Below, piece after piece: positions 26,392 to 35,471 of a DNA stretch of 64,000 nt (position 1 is its first letter; every line of letters starts with the position of its first letter). The notes beneath the pieces were generated by a model. That model was not told the DNA's origin, did no database searches, and saw nothing but the letters and a program-made list of their open reading frames with translations. Both the position numbers and the translations under genes were made by a program. The stretch covers positions 1 to 64,000 of the forward strand of contig JAHLWP010000007.1 in NCBI GenBank assembly GCA_019057865.1. The letters are read 5' to 3'. This stretch comes from Promethearchaeota archaeon. GTDB taxonomy: Archaea; Asgardarchaeota; Lokiarchaeia; Sigyniarchaeales; SOKP01.

Positions 26392-27627
26392 TATCTTCTT
26401 TTTTAAACTTTGTTCTAAATAGCGAGCATATTGTGTATCTTGTAAAATATTATTTATTCTATTATTCGCCTTAGCTGTCAATCTTAAGAACTGTTTATCA
26501 CCATTTTTTATGATTTTAATTAAATCTCTTTTTTTTAAGTTATCAATAACTCGTTTTAAATGTCGTTTTGAAATTTCTAGGTTATTCATTAATTTTATGG
26601 GCAAAATCATATTGGTTCCTTCGTTTAAGTTTATTTTATGAATTTGGAGAATGTATTTTTTCCAAGCTTCGCCTTGTTTAAATAAGATACGTAGAGGGTC
26701 TTTGCCATCTATCCTTTGTAATTTAAAGTTATAAATATTTCTTAATATTTCCTTAAAAAAAGACTTAAATTTATTTGAATAATTGATTTCTAAAATTTCA
26801 TCAACAACATTCCTAAATTGTATAGAATGAATTAGAGTATGGCAATTTGAACATAAGCAAACACAATTTTGCCTTATAAGCATATTAATAATTTCTTCTA
26901 TCTCATATTTTTTTATTTTAGTCCATCTCAATTTATTAATATTATCTGCTTTAGTAATATGGTGAAATTCAAGGGCAGGTAAATTATTATATATATTTAT
27001 TTTTCCACATCCTATACATTTACTGCCATATAACTTTTCTATTACAAACCTCTTTTTTACCCATTCTACAACCCGAAACTTAAAATTTTTTGCATATTTG
27101 TTTACTCTCTGTTTAACATAATTATCGATAATTTGATGTATTTTTTCAGCAGAATATTCAAATAAATCCTCTTTTAAAATAATTTCTTTAAAATCTTTAA
27201 AATTTTCAGCATTCTGTAAAGAATGACAATTTCTACATAAAGGTACAACTCTTTCTTTTTCAAAAATCAACATCATCTCTTTCCAATATTTAAAACGGTT
27301 ATTGCGCCAATTGATTTGCTTTAATTTCCTATCTTGATGATGAAAATCAATTGTTGGAAGAAAACTGATATCAATATCGCAATTAGAACATTTTCTATCA
27401 AATTTACCATTATAAATATTAGTAAAAATTAGCGATTTGTTTTTAAAAGATTCCATAGCAACACTGAGTTTATTACATTCTTTACATATACTCCTTAAGC
27501 CGTCTTTTTTTGAATAAAATTCACTATAAGGTTTAATTTTATAGCATTTCCCACATTCTTTCCTTTTTCCATTGTTATATAAATGTCTTCTATTTTTACA
27601 TTCTCTGTTTTTACTATCATGAATCAT
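26389..27627 (-). CDS. Double-HNH endonuclease-like protein with winged-helix C-terminus
   Basis: 412 residues. An N-terminal zinc finger (CGKC...CKEC) as in many phage HNH proteins is followed by two HNH-like units of the same plan. Unit 1: Cys80/Cys83, FHH at 95-97, CRNCH at 131-135. Unit 2: Cys204/Cys207, FHH at 221-223, CSNCH at 259-263. The last 90 residues look like a winged helix (MNNLEISKRHLKRVIDNLKK). Such proteins are typical selfish nucleases. The gene runs into the 3' end of the interrupted tRNA-Gln, so the pair may reflect insertion near a tRNA. No integrase is adjacent. Confidence 0.7.
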   Translation of the reverse strand: MIHDSKNRECKNRRHLYNNGKRKECGKCYKIKPYSEFYSKKDGLRSICKECNKLSVAMESFKNKSLIFTNIYNGKFDRKCSNCDIDISFLPTIDFHHQDRKLKQINWRNNRFKYWKEMMLIFEKERVVPLCRNCHSLQNAENFKDFKEIILKEDLFEYSAEKIHQIIDNYVKQRVNKYAKNFKFRVVEWVKKRFVIEKLYGSKCIGCGKINIYNNLPALEFHHITKADNINKLRWTKIKKYEIEEIINMLIRQNCVCLCSNCHTLIHSIQFRNVVDEILEINYSNKFKSFFKEILRNIYNFKLQRIDGKDPLRILFKQGEAWKKYILQIHKINLNEGTNMILPIKLMNNLEISKRHLKRVIDNLKKRDLIKIIKNGDKQFLRLTAKANNRINNILQDTQYARYLEQSLKKKI

Positions 27628-27713
27628 GAGATAAAATTTAAAACGATAAAGAAAATATAAAAATAATAGGAGTATAAAGATATAGTAAATTAAAACAAAT
27701 TGACTGGTTAAAT

Positions 27714-28067
27714 TTAACCAGTTCGTTTAATAAGATGGTAACCAAATTGAGTTTTTATTGGTTGAGAGATTCCTCCTATTTTCAATTTAGTGCACGCATT
27801 CCAGAATTCAGGAACCATATCACCTTTGGAAAATTCCCCTAAATTTCCGCCCTTATTCTTACTAGAACAACTAGAATTTTGTCTTGCTAACTGTTCAAAA
27901 CTTTCTCCTGCTTTTAAATCCTCATAAAGTTCTTGTGCCTGACTATGTTTATTGACTAGAATATGACTTGCCTTAATTTTACCACTATGGATAGGCGCCC
28001 CACCAGTGCTTACACTAGAACCCTTTTTTTTCTTCTGATAATCTTTACCATATTTTGGTTTACCCAT
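27714..28067 (-). CDS. Parvulin-type peptidyl-prolyl isomerase, Par14-like
   Basis: 117 residues. KIKASHILVNKHSQAQELYEDLKAG..F..LA opens the rotamase domain; SCSSKNKGGNLGEFSKGDMVPEF and TQFGYHLIKRTG complete it, with the family His and Cys in HILV and SSCSS. A basic, flexible stretch of about 28 residues (KYGKDYQKKKKGSS) precedes the domain, as in eukaryotic Par14/PIN4 rather than secreted bacterial PrsA; no signal peptide is present. Likely a cytosolic folding helper, possibly attached to nucleic acid or ribosomes through the basic tail. Confidence 0.9.
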   Translation of the reverse strand: MGKPKYGKDYQKKKKGSSVSTGGAPIHSGKIKASHILVNKHSQAQELYEDLKAGESFEQLARQNSSCSSKNKGGNLGEFSKGDMVPEFWNACTKLKIGGISQPIKTQFGYHLIKRTG

Positions 28068-28135
28068 AATTATCTCAAGAGAAATACTAAGTAAAATTTT
28101 AAAGAAAGAGAATAAAATTTCTTCTATAAAAGAGT

Positions 28136-28549
28136 TTAGTTTATTATTAAGTATCTAAAATTTTTGATTTCTTCAATTGAATTTATTTCTACACATATGC
28201 TTTGAAAATCTTGAATAGAACCTTCAAACATCATATAAATAATCGTTTTATGATCAATAAAATTTTGATTCTTACTTACAATCTGATCTTTATAAACATT
28301 TTCAATTCTATTTAATTTTTTTAGAACATTCCTGTCATTAGGTGCTACAATTATCATATTTCCGATAATGGTTTTACTTTTTGAAGTAAATTCACCATAT
28401 GTATCGACATCATATGTATCAACAGTTGACATTAATCGCAATAAGGCATCTCTAATTAATTTAGATTTGTTATCGTACTGATTCTTCGAAACTAATTTAT
28501 TTATAAATTTTTTAAGGCTTTCATTTATATTAAATGATACAATTGGAAT
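28136..28549 (-). CDS. NikR/CopG-like ribbon-helix-helix regulator, probable AUU start
   Basis: 137 residues when started at the ATT at 28549. From there the protein reads IPIVSFNINESLKKF followed by NKSKLIRDALLRLM, a complete ribbon-helix-helix domain, and then a NikR-like ACT domain (GNMIIVAP..., TIIYMMFEGSIQDFQSI). The first ATG (28429) or TTG lies inside the second helix and would destroy the DNA-binding domain. A stop codon sits two codons upstream, so no ATG, GTG or TTG can serve. AAGGTG at 28557-28562 is seven bases before the ATT. The nickel ligands of NikR are mostly missing, so the effector is unknown. Confidence 0.82.
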   Translation of the reverse strand: MPIVSFNINESLKKFINKLVSKNQYDNKSKLIRDALLRLMSTVDTYDVDTYGEFTSKSKTIIGNMIIVAPNDRNVLKKLNRIENVYKDQIVSKNQNFIDHKTIIYMMFEGSIQDFQSICVEINSIEEIKNFRYLIIN

Positions 28550-28556
28550 ATTTTAA

Positions 28557-28562
28557 CACCTT
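28557..28562 (-). promoter_or_regulatory. Shine-Dalgarno of the NikR-like gene, fixes an ATT start
   Basis: On the minus strand AAGGTG is followed by seven bases and then ATT CCA ATT GTA, the expected first codons of the ribbon-helix-helix domain. Confidence 0.6.
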
Positions 28563-28643
28563 AAATATTAATAATCGTATTAAAAAAACGTATTAAAATA
28601 TATATCGTACTAAAATATATAAATATTTTGAGGTAGAGATAAA

Positions 28644-31010
28644 TCACAATTTAATAGACCTAACAATTACATCCTTAAATTTCTCTACATCATTAACCAA
28701 TTTATCGGCTTCAGAATCGCTGATTTTGTCATCTTTTCCATACTTATTCAATTGTGTAAGCCAAAACTCAATTCTGTCAAGGATCGCTTTTTCTTTGTCT
28801 CCTAAAAGTTTTCTTAACCTAATAAAAGTATCATGGAGTTTATTTCTAATATTTTGTGCTTTCCATCTTAACATACAATAATCGGAAATTTCAGCTAAAT
28901 TCTGGGTGATTGCCATCAGATCTATTGTTTTTTCACGTTCTTCGCTTTTAATTTTCCTAATTAAATTGATCTCCTCAAATAGGAGCTCTATAACTTTGGC
29001 AAGGAATCCCGTTAGTTGTCCTGCGTGTGCTGTCCAGATTCTAACTTCTAATGATTGATTAGCTTCGGAAACATAAATCCGTGTTATAATACGTCCTCCA
29101 CCGATTTTGGCTTCACTACAATGCCAACTTTCTGCTTCATATTTTCCTTTGGCATCACTTCCCTCATGGGAAGTTACTGTACTTACTTCAAAACGTCTTA
29201 TAGTTCTCACTGCTGATCTAAATGCCAATCGAGAATCTAAGTCTGCGATTAAGAAAGCCCTAGCGTCATTCGGTAAATCTTGAATAGCCAACTGGATATC
29301 CTCGATTGTTGCCAGACAGGAAACGACTAAGGGACATTTTATTTGGATTTCACGTTTTTTTATGTGTATCGTGTTTTTTGCTCCTGAGGCTGTTTTATAA
29401 ATAACTGTTCCTCCGATTGAAGAAATACCGCATTCTTTTGGCTCTAAATAAAAATCGACACCTCTAGAATTTTTGGATTCTATAACAGGTATGCTTATTA
29501 AAGGTTGTTTTATTTTATAGCTACTAGGAACGTCTAAAATCACTTTAACAGAATGAATTGCCATATCAGTTTTATTCCTGACAGCTACTTTAAAGTGTAA
29601 TTGACCCCCGATAAAATCATAATCACGAACTACCTCAATTTTACCTTTATCTGAAGGTTTCGCAGCCTTCGGTTTTGCACGAGATTTTGCTTCTATTGGC
29701 ACACTATATGCTACAAATAATTTTTTATGCATGTCGATGTATCCATCAATATCTCCTTTACCAATTAAAATTGCTAAATTTTCTTCTATACTGGATTCTG
29801 TAACCCCTAATCTGCTTGAAAGTTCTCGTAAAGGCATAGTTCTATAAGCTCTCGCAAATCCTCTTATTTTGGTTTCAAGATATTTACTTGTCATAAATTC
29901 TCTTCGTTGAGTAAAAAGACCCTTCATAGAACCAGTCTTAATTAATTCATGAAGGCTTTTTCTTGCTAATTCTACAGCAATTTTTAATTTTTCAGCAAGT
30001 TTAGAAAGTTCAAATAATCCCTGTTCTTTCGAATAATTTTTAATTTCTTTAAAAATTTGACTTGACGTAATAATTTCATTTCCTCTATCGGCAAAAAACC
30101 CATTTATCTCTTTTGTTCTCATTAAATTAACACAAAAAGACTTTACAAGTTCACTAGGAATATTGAAGATTTTTGCCAGATCTTTAATTGATATTCTGCC
30201 CTTTTTATTGATTTCTTTTATTAAATTATCCATAATATACTGTTGTGTATAATAGTTTGCTTTATCACGTGAAAAAGAGCCTTTTATCTGAAATTGCTTA
30301 ATTAACTTGTATATTACTTTAATTGCTATTTCTGAGCTCATATCTAACATTATTGCTAAATCTGCAACTTTAATAATTCCCTCATTTTGAAATTTTGAAA
30401 GTAAAGTTTCTCTCATTTCAGACGATATGTAATAAAACATTTGACTTTTTTGATCAATAATTCCATAAATCCTTTCTTCATCCAAATATTTATTTATGAA
30501 TTTACTCAATTGTTCAGCTGAAATATTAAAAGAGTTCATTAAAGTTGAGAAATTAGTAGCTGGTCCTCTTTTCAAAAGATCTAGAAAGCAATTTGGGCAA
30601 ATTTCCTTTCCTACTATATGTCGTAATCTTTTATTACATAAAGTTAATCTATTTCCTTTAATAAGATCAAATCTTATAGCTTCTCTTGCGAGTTTCTCTT
30701 TTGATGGGAAGAATAGACCTGGTGTTTTTAAATAAGAATTCCATCCACACTTATTATTGGTACATTGTAAGTAGTACTGCCCAGAAGATAATCTTTCTAA
30801 TCTTAAAAGAGATTTACATTCGGGGCATTCACTATTTTCAACAACAGTACATTTATAATATGTTTCTATTGCTTTTGCTTTTGAATATATAAGGTTATGA
30901 TTTTTACATTCATGGATCTCTGTTGTAGCAATATGATTCATACAAAAACTAGATTTGCATTTCTCGCAAGTAAAATCGATTTTCTGGCTTTCACAGAATA
31001 AACATTTCAT
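28644..31010 (-). CDS. AN1 zinc-finger protein with UFL1-like winged-helix repeats
   Basis: 788 residues. Residues 3-35 fit an AN1 finger (C3, C6, C15, C18, C23, H26, H33, C35). A second zinc ribbon follows (CPEC...CTNNKC) and a third CPNC pair near residue 139. From about 150 to 440 come four or five repeats of a winged-helix unit: start like GIIKVADLAIMLDMS, hydrophobic middle, end like GSFSRDKANYYTQQYI. TSKYLETKIRGFARAYRTMP resembles the UFM1 ligase UFL1. Then a beta-sandwich (VAVRNKTDMAIHSVKVILD) resembling adaptin-ear domains, and a C-terminal helical part. AN1 and UFL1 connect it to ubiquitin-like systems; that role is inferred. Confidence 0.6.
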   Translation of the reverse strand: MKCLFCESQKIDFTCEKCKSSFCMNHIATTEIHECKNHNLIYSKAKAIETYYKCTVVENSECPECKSLLRLERLSSGQYYLQCTNNKCGWNSYLKTPGLFFPSKEKLAREAIRFDLIKGNRLTLCNKRLRHIVGKEICPNCFLDLLKRGPATNFSTLMNSFNISAEQLSKFINKYLDEERIYGIIDQKSQMFYYISSEMRETLLSKFQNEGIIKVADLAIMLDMSSEIAIKVIYKLIKQFQIKGSFSRDKANYYTQQYIMDNLIKEINKKGRISIKDLAKIFNIPSELVKSFCVNLMRTKEINGFFADRGNEIITSSQIFKEIKNYSKEQGLFELSKLAEKLKIAVELARKSLHELIKTGSMKGLFTQRREFMTSKYLETKIRGFARAYRTMPLRELSSRLGVTESSIEENLAILIGKGDIDGYIDMHKKLFVAYSVPIEAKSRAKPKAAKPSDKGKIEVVRDYDFIGGQLHFKVAVRNKTDMAIHSVKVILDVPSSYKIKQPLISIPVIESKNSRGVDFYLEPKECGISSIGGTVIYKTASGAKNTIHIKKREIQIKCPLVVSCLATIEDIQLAIQDLPNDARAFLIADLDSRLAFRSAVRTIRRFEVSTVTSHEGSDAKGKYEAESWHCSEAKIGGGRIITRIYVSEANQSLEVRIWTAHAGQLTGFLAKVIELLFEEINLIRKIKSEEREKTIDLMAITQNLAEISDYCMLRWKAQNIRNKLHDTFIRLRKLLGDKEKAILDRIEFWLTQLNKYGKDDKISDSEADKLVNDVEKFKDVIVRSIKL

Positions 31011-31235
31011 ATTACCTAATCATCCTTTATAAAAATTAAAAGTTATAAAATTTGTTATAATATATATAAAAATACTGGTATAAATTATTAACATAGACCA
31101 ACTGTTAATTTTGAATTATTAATAGATTTTTAATTTTTTGTTTTACCTAATTGAATCGCATCTGAAATAGCTAAAAAATTACTTTCAGAAAAAATAAAAT
31201 CTTATTCCTCAATAATAGAGTAGGTATATATTTCA

Positions 31236-31964
31236 TTAAAATTTAACTTCGGGGAAAACACGAATCTGTAGAAAAGATAAAATCATAACGATAGTATTGA
31301 AAACAATTATAATTAAAATCATAATTATTAAAATCTTATTTTTTCTAGAATAGTCCGGTTTTATAATCTGAGATGTTCCATGTTTTGCTAAAGCTAAAGG
31401 AAACAAACCTATAAACGTGCCTAGTGAAAAATAAAAAACAATAAAAAATCCATCAATAAACCCAAAATCGGCACTTAATGAATATTGCAAAATCTGGGAA
31501 TATATAATCAACTCAAAAATACATGGAGCAAATCCTGCTAAGATTCCAAAAAGATATGGTGTTTTCTTTTTCTCCCAATCAAACTGAAAAATCTCATCTT
31601 TGTATTTTGAATGAGGTATATAATCCCTTCTTATAATAAAAAATAATAAAATAAATCCTGCAAACATCGAGGTAACTGCTCCAAAAAAATTAATAGTATA
31701 AACATCAGGAATTATATCAGGAACAAAAATTTTAGGAATAAGAGTAATAGAAATTGTTATTGTCGCTATTATTAAATTGGAAGACATCAAACCTAATCCA
31801 TACAACACTAATATGAATAAACTTCTTTGAGGTGTTTTTGATATACCAAATGACCAAAAAAAGAAAATTGCCTTATCTTCACATGGTATTAAAGTATGCA
31901 ATATTCCTAAAAAGAATGCAGGTGTAAAAACTAAGATTAATGGAGGTGGATAAAATTCAAACAT
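31236..31964 (-). CDS. UreH/NicO/TauE-like membrane transporter
   Basis: 242 residues with six hydrophobic segments. The first has GILHTLIPCEDKAIFFFWSFG, resembling the GxxHALxPGHGKA signature of NicO/UreH-type exporters with His kept and the acidic/basic pair shifted; the second half starts FGILAGFAPCIFELIIYS, a pseudo-repeat of the first, typical of the LysE/NicO/DsbD class. The substrate cannot be told; nickel, cobalt, sulfite or electrons are family options. No maturation genes are adjacent. Confidence 0.5.
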   Translation of the reverse strand: MFEFYPPPLILVFTPAFFLGILHTLIPCEDKAIFFFWSFGISKTPQRSLFILVLYGLGLMSSNLIIATITISITLIPKIFVPDIIPDVYTINFFGAVTSMFAGFILLFFIIRRDYIPHSKYKDEIFQFDWEKKKTPYLFGILAGFAPCIFELIIYSQILQYSLSADFGFIDGFFIVFYFSLGTFIGLFPLALAKHGTSQIIKPDYSRKNKILIIMILIIIVFNTIVMILSFLQIRVFPEVKF

Positions 31965-32083
31965 TTCTCTTATGAAGATTCAATTTTTCAATTTTTATAG
32001 CATTTTCTTTTCTGTGAATATATTTTCAAGGATCATATTTAGATTTTTTTATCATATTAAAAGGAAGTTCATAATCATAAATC

Positions 32084-33346
32084 TTAATCTCCTTTTAAGC
32101 ATTGTTTACTTATTCCATAAAATATTAAAATTAGGAATAAAGTGGGGACAAAATTAATTGGAAACCAATCTTGAGTAAAAAACCAAATTCCCATAAAAGC
32201 CAAATCAAAAAAAATTAAGAAAAAGAAACTAGGTTTAATAAAATTTTTTGTTATTTCAGAATGTCGTGGTAAATTAAATATTATTATAATTAAGATTGGC
32301 GTTAGAATTAAGAGGTGATGATCCCAGGAATCAAAATATACTAATAACATAATTAAAATACTAAACAAATAGCCATAAATGATAGAGAATTGGTTTTTTA
32401 TTCTTAAAATATAAATTAAAAAACCTAAACCACCAATAACAATAATCATAATTAATAGAATTAATATATGATTACAAGGAATGCTGTAAAAAACGCAGAA
32501 GTTATTAATTAATTTTGTTATACTAAATGAATGATTTAATAATTTTGCCTCGGAACCAGTAAGATTAATTGTTAAAAATGCTCCCCATAACTTTGGATAC
32601 AGTAAAAATATAATAGAATTCAGTAATATTGGAATTATTACTCCAATTAATCGAACTATAGTTGTTGAGAAATTAAAAACGATCTTTTTCCTTTTTAAAT
32701 CTAAACTTAAAACTATTAGAAATGGTATCATAAAAACCATTATAGGTTTTACTATAATACTTATTCCTAGTATAATGCTTGCTATTAAATCCCATTTAAT
32801 TTTATTATGCTTCAAAAAAATAAAAAGTGAAATTAAGATCATTAGAGCTATATACAAATTAATTTGACCTAAAATATAATTGAAGAGATTAGGTAGACTC
32901 ATTAGATATAAGCTAATATATAAAATTACTCTTTTTTCATCTTTTTCATCTTTTTCATGGTTTTCATCACGAATTAAAAGAATTAGCTTATACAGAATTA
33001 TACAGATTAAAATATTTAAAAATAAATTAATAATGTTAAAAAAAATGAACCCTAAGTCAAAACCAAGTAGATAAAAAGGTACAAATAAGATAGCAGATAA
33101 TGGTAAATACCGAAATGGCCACTTATAGTTTGCTGGATTATAAAGATCGTTTATATCATTAATAAATACTTTACCAACTTTATAATAAACTAAGAAATCA
33201 TTTTTATCTCTAAGAAAAATTAGGGTTAATATGATTGATAATATAAAGTAGAATCCATGAACAATTATTGCATATCTAAATATTTTATGTTGCCAAAGCT
33301 CTCTTAATCTTCTTTTTATTCTAAATAAATCCTCTTTTAAATTCAT
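32084..33346 (-). CDS. GT87/DUF2029-like membrane glycosyltransferase A
   Basis: 420 residues with about ten membrane segments. KNDFLVYYKVGKVFIND places the family's catalytic Asp in the first extracytoplasmic loop, followed by LYNPANYKWPFRYLPLSAILFVPF, the hallmark of polyprenyl-phosphate-mannose dependent transferases (GT87). GISIIVKPIMVFMIPFL and SWDHHLLILTPI are shared with the paralogue at 34121. It probably adds a sugar from a lipid-phosphate donor on the outer face. Unit with the secreted protein and the second transferase, gaps of 21 and 3 bases. Confidence 0.78.
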   Translation of the reverse strand: MNLKEDLFRIKRRLRELWQHKIFRYAIIVHGFYFILSIILTLIFLRDKNDFLVYYKVGKVFINDINDLYNPANYKWPFRYLPLSAILFVPFYLLGFDLGFIFFNIINLFLNILICIILYKLILLIRDENHEKDEKDEKRVILYISLYLMSLPNLFNYILGQINLYIALMILISLFIFLKHNKIKWDLIASIILGISIIVKPIMVFMIPFLIVLSLDLKRKKIVFNFSTTIVRLIGVIIPILLNSIIFLLYPKLWGAFLTINLTGSEAKLLNHSFSITKLINNFCVFYSIPCNHILILLIMIIVIGGLGFLIYILRIKNQFSIIYGYLFSILIMLLVYFDSWDHHLLILTPILIIIIFNLPRHSEITKNFIKPSFFFLIFFDLAFMGIWFFTQDWFPINFVPTLFLILIFYGISKQCLKGD

Positions 33347-33367
33347 ATCTTAATTACCAGAAATTAA

Positions 33368-34117
33368 TTATGAATTAATCACGCGTTTTCTTTTTCTTAT
33401 TATGTAAAATATAATACCAAGAGAAAATATAACTGATAAAATTATTAATGTTGGAATTACATACCAAGGCAAGTAATCAAGGGAAATGTCAAGTATTACT
33501 ACATTATCCTTAATATATAGTTTATAGGAGTTTAACGCTCCATTATCATTATAAATAGCAATAATTTTAATATTTTTAGTTGGATTTCCTGGTGATATCT
33601 CATTCTTTCCTATTTCTACATTCAGCGTGGGTAATACCCTATTATCAACATCATACCATTTATATAGATTTAGTCCTCCCATATATTCACCAACAGGTGT
33701 AGGAAACCAGAATGGTACTAAAGATTTATAATTTGAGAAATTTAACTCTTCAGTGTAATCTTTTGGATTAGAAAGATAGACTATTGTAGAATTACTATCG
33801 ATAGTTCCCCAGTCTACTTCATTTGTCCACTTCCAAATACTAAATTCTATTTTTATATGCGTTTCATTAACCTCTGAATTATTTATCTCCCACCTCATTT
33901 TTGTACCTTTACTTATATTTTCAAATATCCCTGAATCATCCCAAAGATCAAAAGTAGCATCCATCTCAGATTTTTTACATACATTACATTTCCATACTAA
34001 TTTATCGTCTATTCCTATTCCAGTGCTAAATTTCTTAGCATTTACCATTGATATTATTGTAGTCATGCACAATAAAATTATTAATATTAAGCAGATGAGA
34101 GATAATTTTGGTTTCAA
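33368..34117 (-). CDS. Secreted, C-terminally membrane-anchored protein with N-glycosylation sequons
   Basis: 249 residues from a TTG start with GGAG upstream. Residues 1-27 form a signal peptide (LSLICLILIILLCMTTII). One transmembrane helix near the C-terminus (WYVIPTLIILSVIFSLGIIF) is followed by the basic stop-transfer tail RKRKR. The ectodomain has a CNVC pair and beta-rich sequence with at least four NxS/T sequons (NIS, NET, NST, NFS). It lies between two GT87-like genes in the same transcription unit, so it may be their acceptor or partner. No known family was recognised with certainty. Confidence 0.65.
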   Translation of the reverse strand: MKPKLSLICLILIILLCMTTIISMVNAKKFSTGIGIDDKLVWKCNVCKKSEMDATFDLWDDSGIFENISKGTKMRWEINNSEVNETHIKIEFSIWKWTNEVDWGTIDSNSTIVYLSNPKDYTEELNFSNYKSLVPFWFPTPVGEYMGGLNLYKWYDVDNRVLPTLNVEIGKNEISPGNPTKNIKIIAIYNDNGALNSYKLYIKDNVVILDISLDYLPWYVIPTLIILSVIFSLGIIFYIIRKRKRVINS

Positions 34118-34120
34118 ATC

Positions 34121-35386
34121 TTAGACTCCTCCATTTATATCAAAATCAAGATTCTCTCTTTTCTTTAACAAACAGAATTTACTTATTCCATAGAAAGTTA
34201 TCAACAAAAAGATGGTACATTCAAAATTATATGGAAATAATGGATATGTAAGATACCATATTCCAACGAAAGCTAAATCAAAAAAACTAAAGAAGAAAAA
34301 GCCAGGTTTAATAGAGTTAGTAATATGTGAATGTCTAGGTAAATTAAAAATAATTATTATTAATATTGGTGTTAAATTTAGAAGGTGATGATCCCACGAA
34401 TCAAAATATGAAAGTAACATGATTAAAATAGCAAATGTATAACCATAAATAATTGAATTTTCGTCAAATCTTCTAAATATGAAAATTAGGAAACCCAATG
34501 CACCTAAGAATCCAACAATGCTTATTAATATAATTAATTGACTAAATGGAATGTTGTAAAAATAGCAAAAATTAGTTATAAGTTTGGAAATACTATATGA
34601 GAAATTTAAGGCTATAGGATTACTTCCTGTAAAGTTAGTCTCTAAAAAGCCTTTCCATAATTTTGGGTACATAAAAAAAACTATAAAATTCAATGACAGT
34701 GGTAATAATACACCTAATAATCTTACCATACTCTTAATAAAATCAAAATTAATCTGTTTTTTGGCTAAATCAAAACTAAATATAATTAAAAATGGAATTA
34801 AGAAAAATGCTGTAGGTTTTATAATAATACTGATTCCTAAAATAACACTTCCTATAAATTGCCACTTAATATTTTTAAATTTAATAAAAATATAAAGAGA
34901 TATTAATATAAATAAGGTTATATATAAATTTATTTGACCATAGATATAATTCAAGACATGTGGTAAGCTCATTAAATATAAACTAATATATAAAATAACC
35001 CTTTTATCATCTTTTTCATGATCCTCATTTCTAACGATAATTATGATTTTGTAAAGAACTACACAAATCAAAATATTTAGGAATAGATTAAATAGATTAA
35101 AAATTATGAAACTAACTTTAAAATCTAAAAAGCCAAAAGGAATAAAAAATAGTGCGGAAAGTGGAAAATAACGAAAATCCCATAAATAATTCGATTGATT
35201 ATACAAATTTTCAGTATCATTCAGAAATATTTCTCCAACTCTATAGAAGATTATGAAATCATTTTTTTCTTGAAAAAACATAAAAAATAAAATAATTGAC
35301 AGAATGAAATAAAAACTATGAAGTACAATAGCATATCGGAAAATATTATACTTACAAAGCTCTTTAATTCTATTTAATATTTTCAA
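34121..35386 (-). CDS. GT87/DUF2029-like membrane glycosyltransferase B
   Basis: 421 residues from a TTG start. Same plan as the transferase at 32084: KNDFIIFYRVGEIFLND with the catalytic Asp, WDFRYFPLSALFFIPFGF, LGISIIIKPTAFFLIPFLI, and SWDHHLLNLTPI. The two are clear paralogues over their whole length. First gene of the three-gene unit. Acts probably at the cell surface with a polyprenyl-phosphate sugar donor. Confidence 0.78.
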   Translation of the reverse strand: MKILNRIKELCKYNIFRYAIVLHSFYFILSIILFFMFFQEKNDFIIFYRVGEIFLNDTENLYNQSNYLWDFRYFPLSALFFIPFGFLDFKVSFIIFNLFNLFLNILICVVLYKIIIIVRNEDHEKDDKRVILYISLYLMSLPHVLNYIYGQINLYITLFILISLYIFIKFKNIKWQFIGSVILGISIIIKPTAFFLIPFLIIFSFDLAKKQINFDFIKSMVRLLGVLLPLSLNFIVFFMYPKLWKGFLETNFTGSNPIALNFSYSISKLITNFCYFYNIPFSQLIILISIVGFLGALGFLIFIFRRFDENSIIYGYTFAILIMLLSYFDSWDHHLLNLTPILIIIIFNLPRHSHITNSIKPGFFFFSFFDLAFVGIWYLTYPLFPYNFECTIFLLITFYGISKFCLLKKRENLDFDINGGV

Positions 35387-35471
35387 ATTAACAAATAATT
35401 ATTTTGATTTTAAATTCTTAAATTAAATTATTAAAATAAAATTATATGATTTCAAATAACTGTTGATATAA

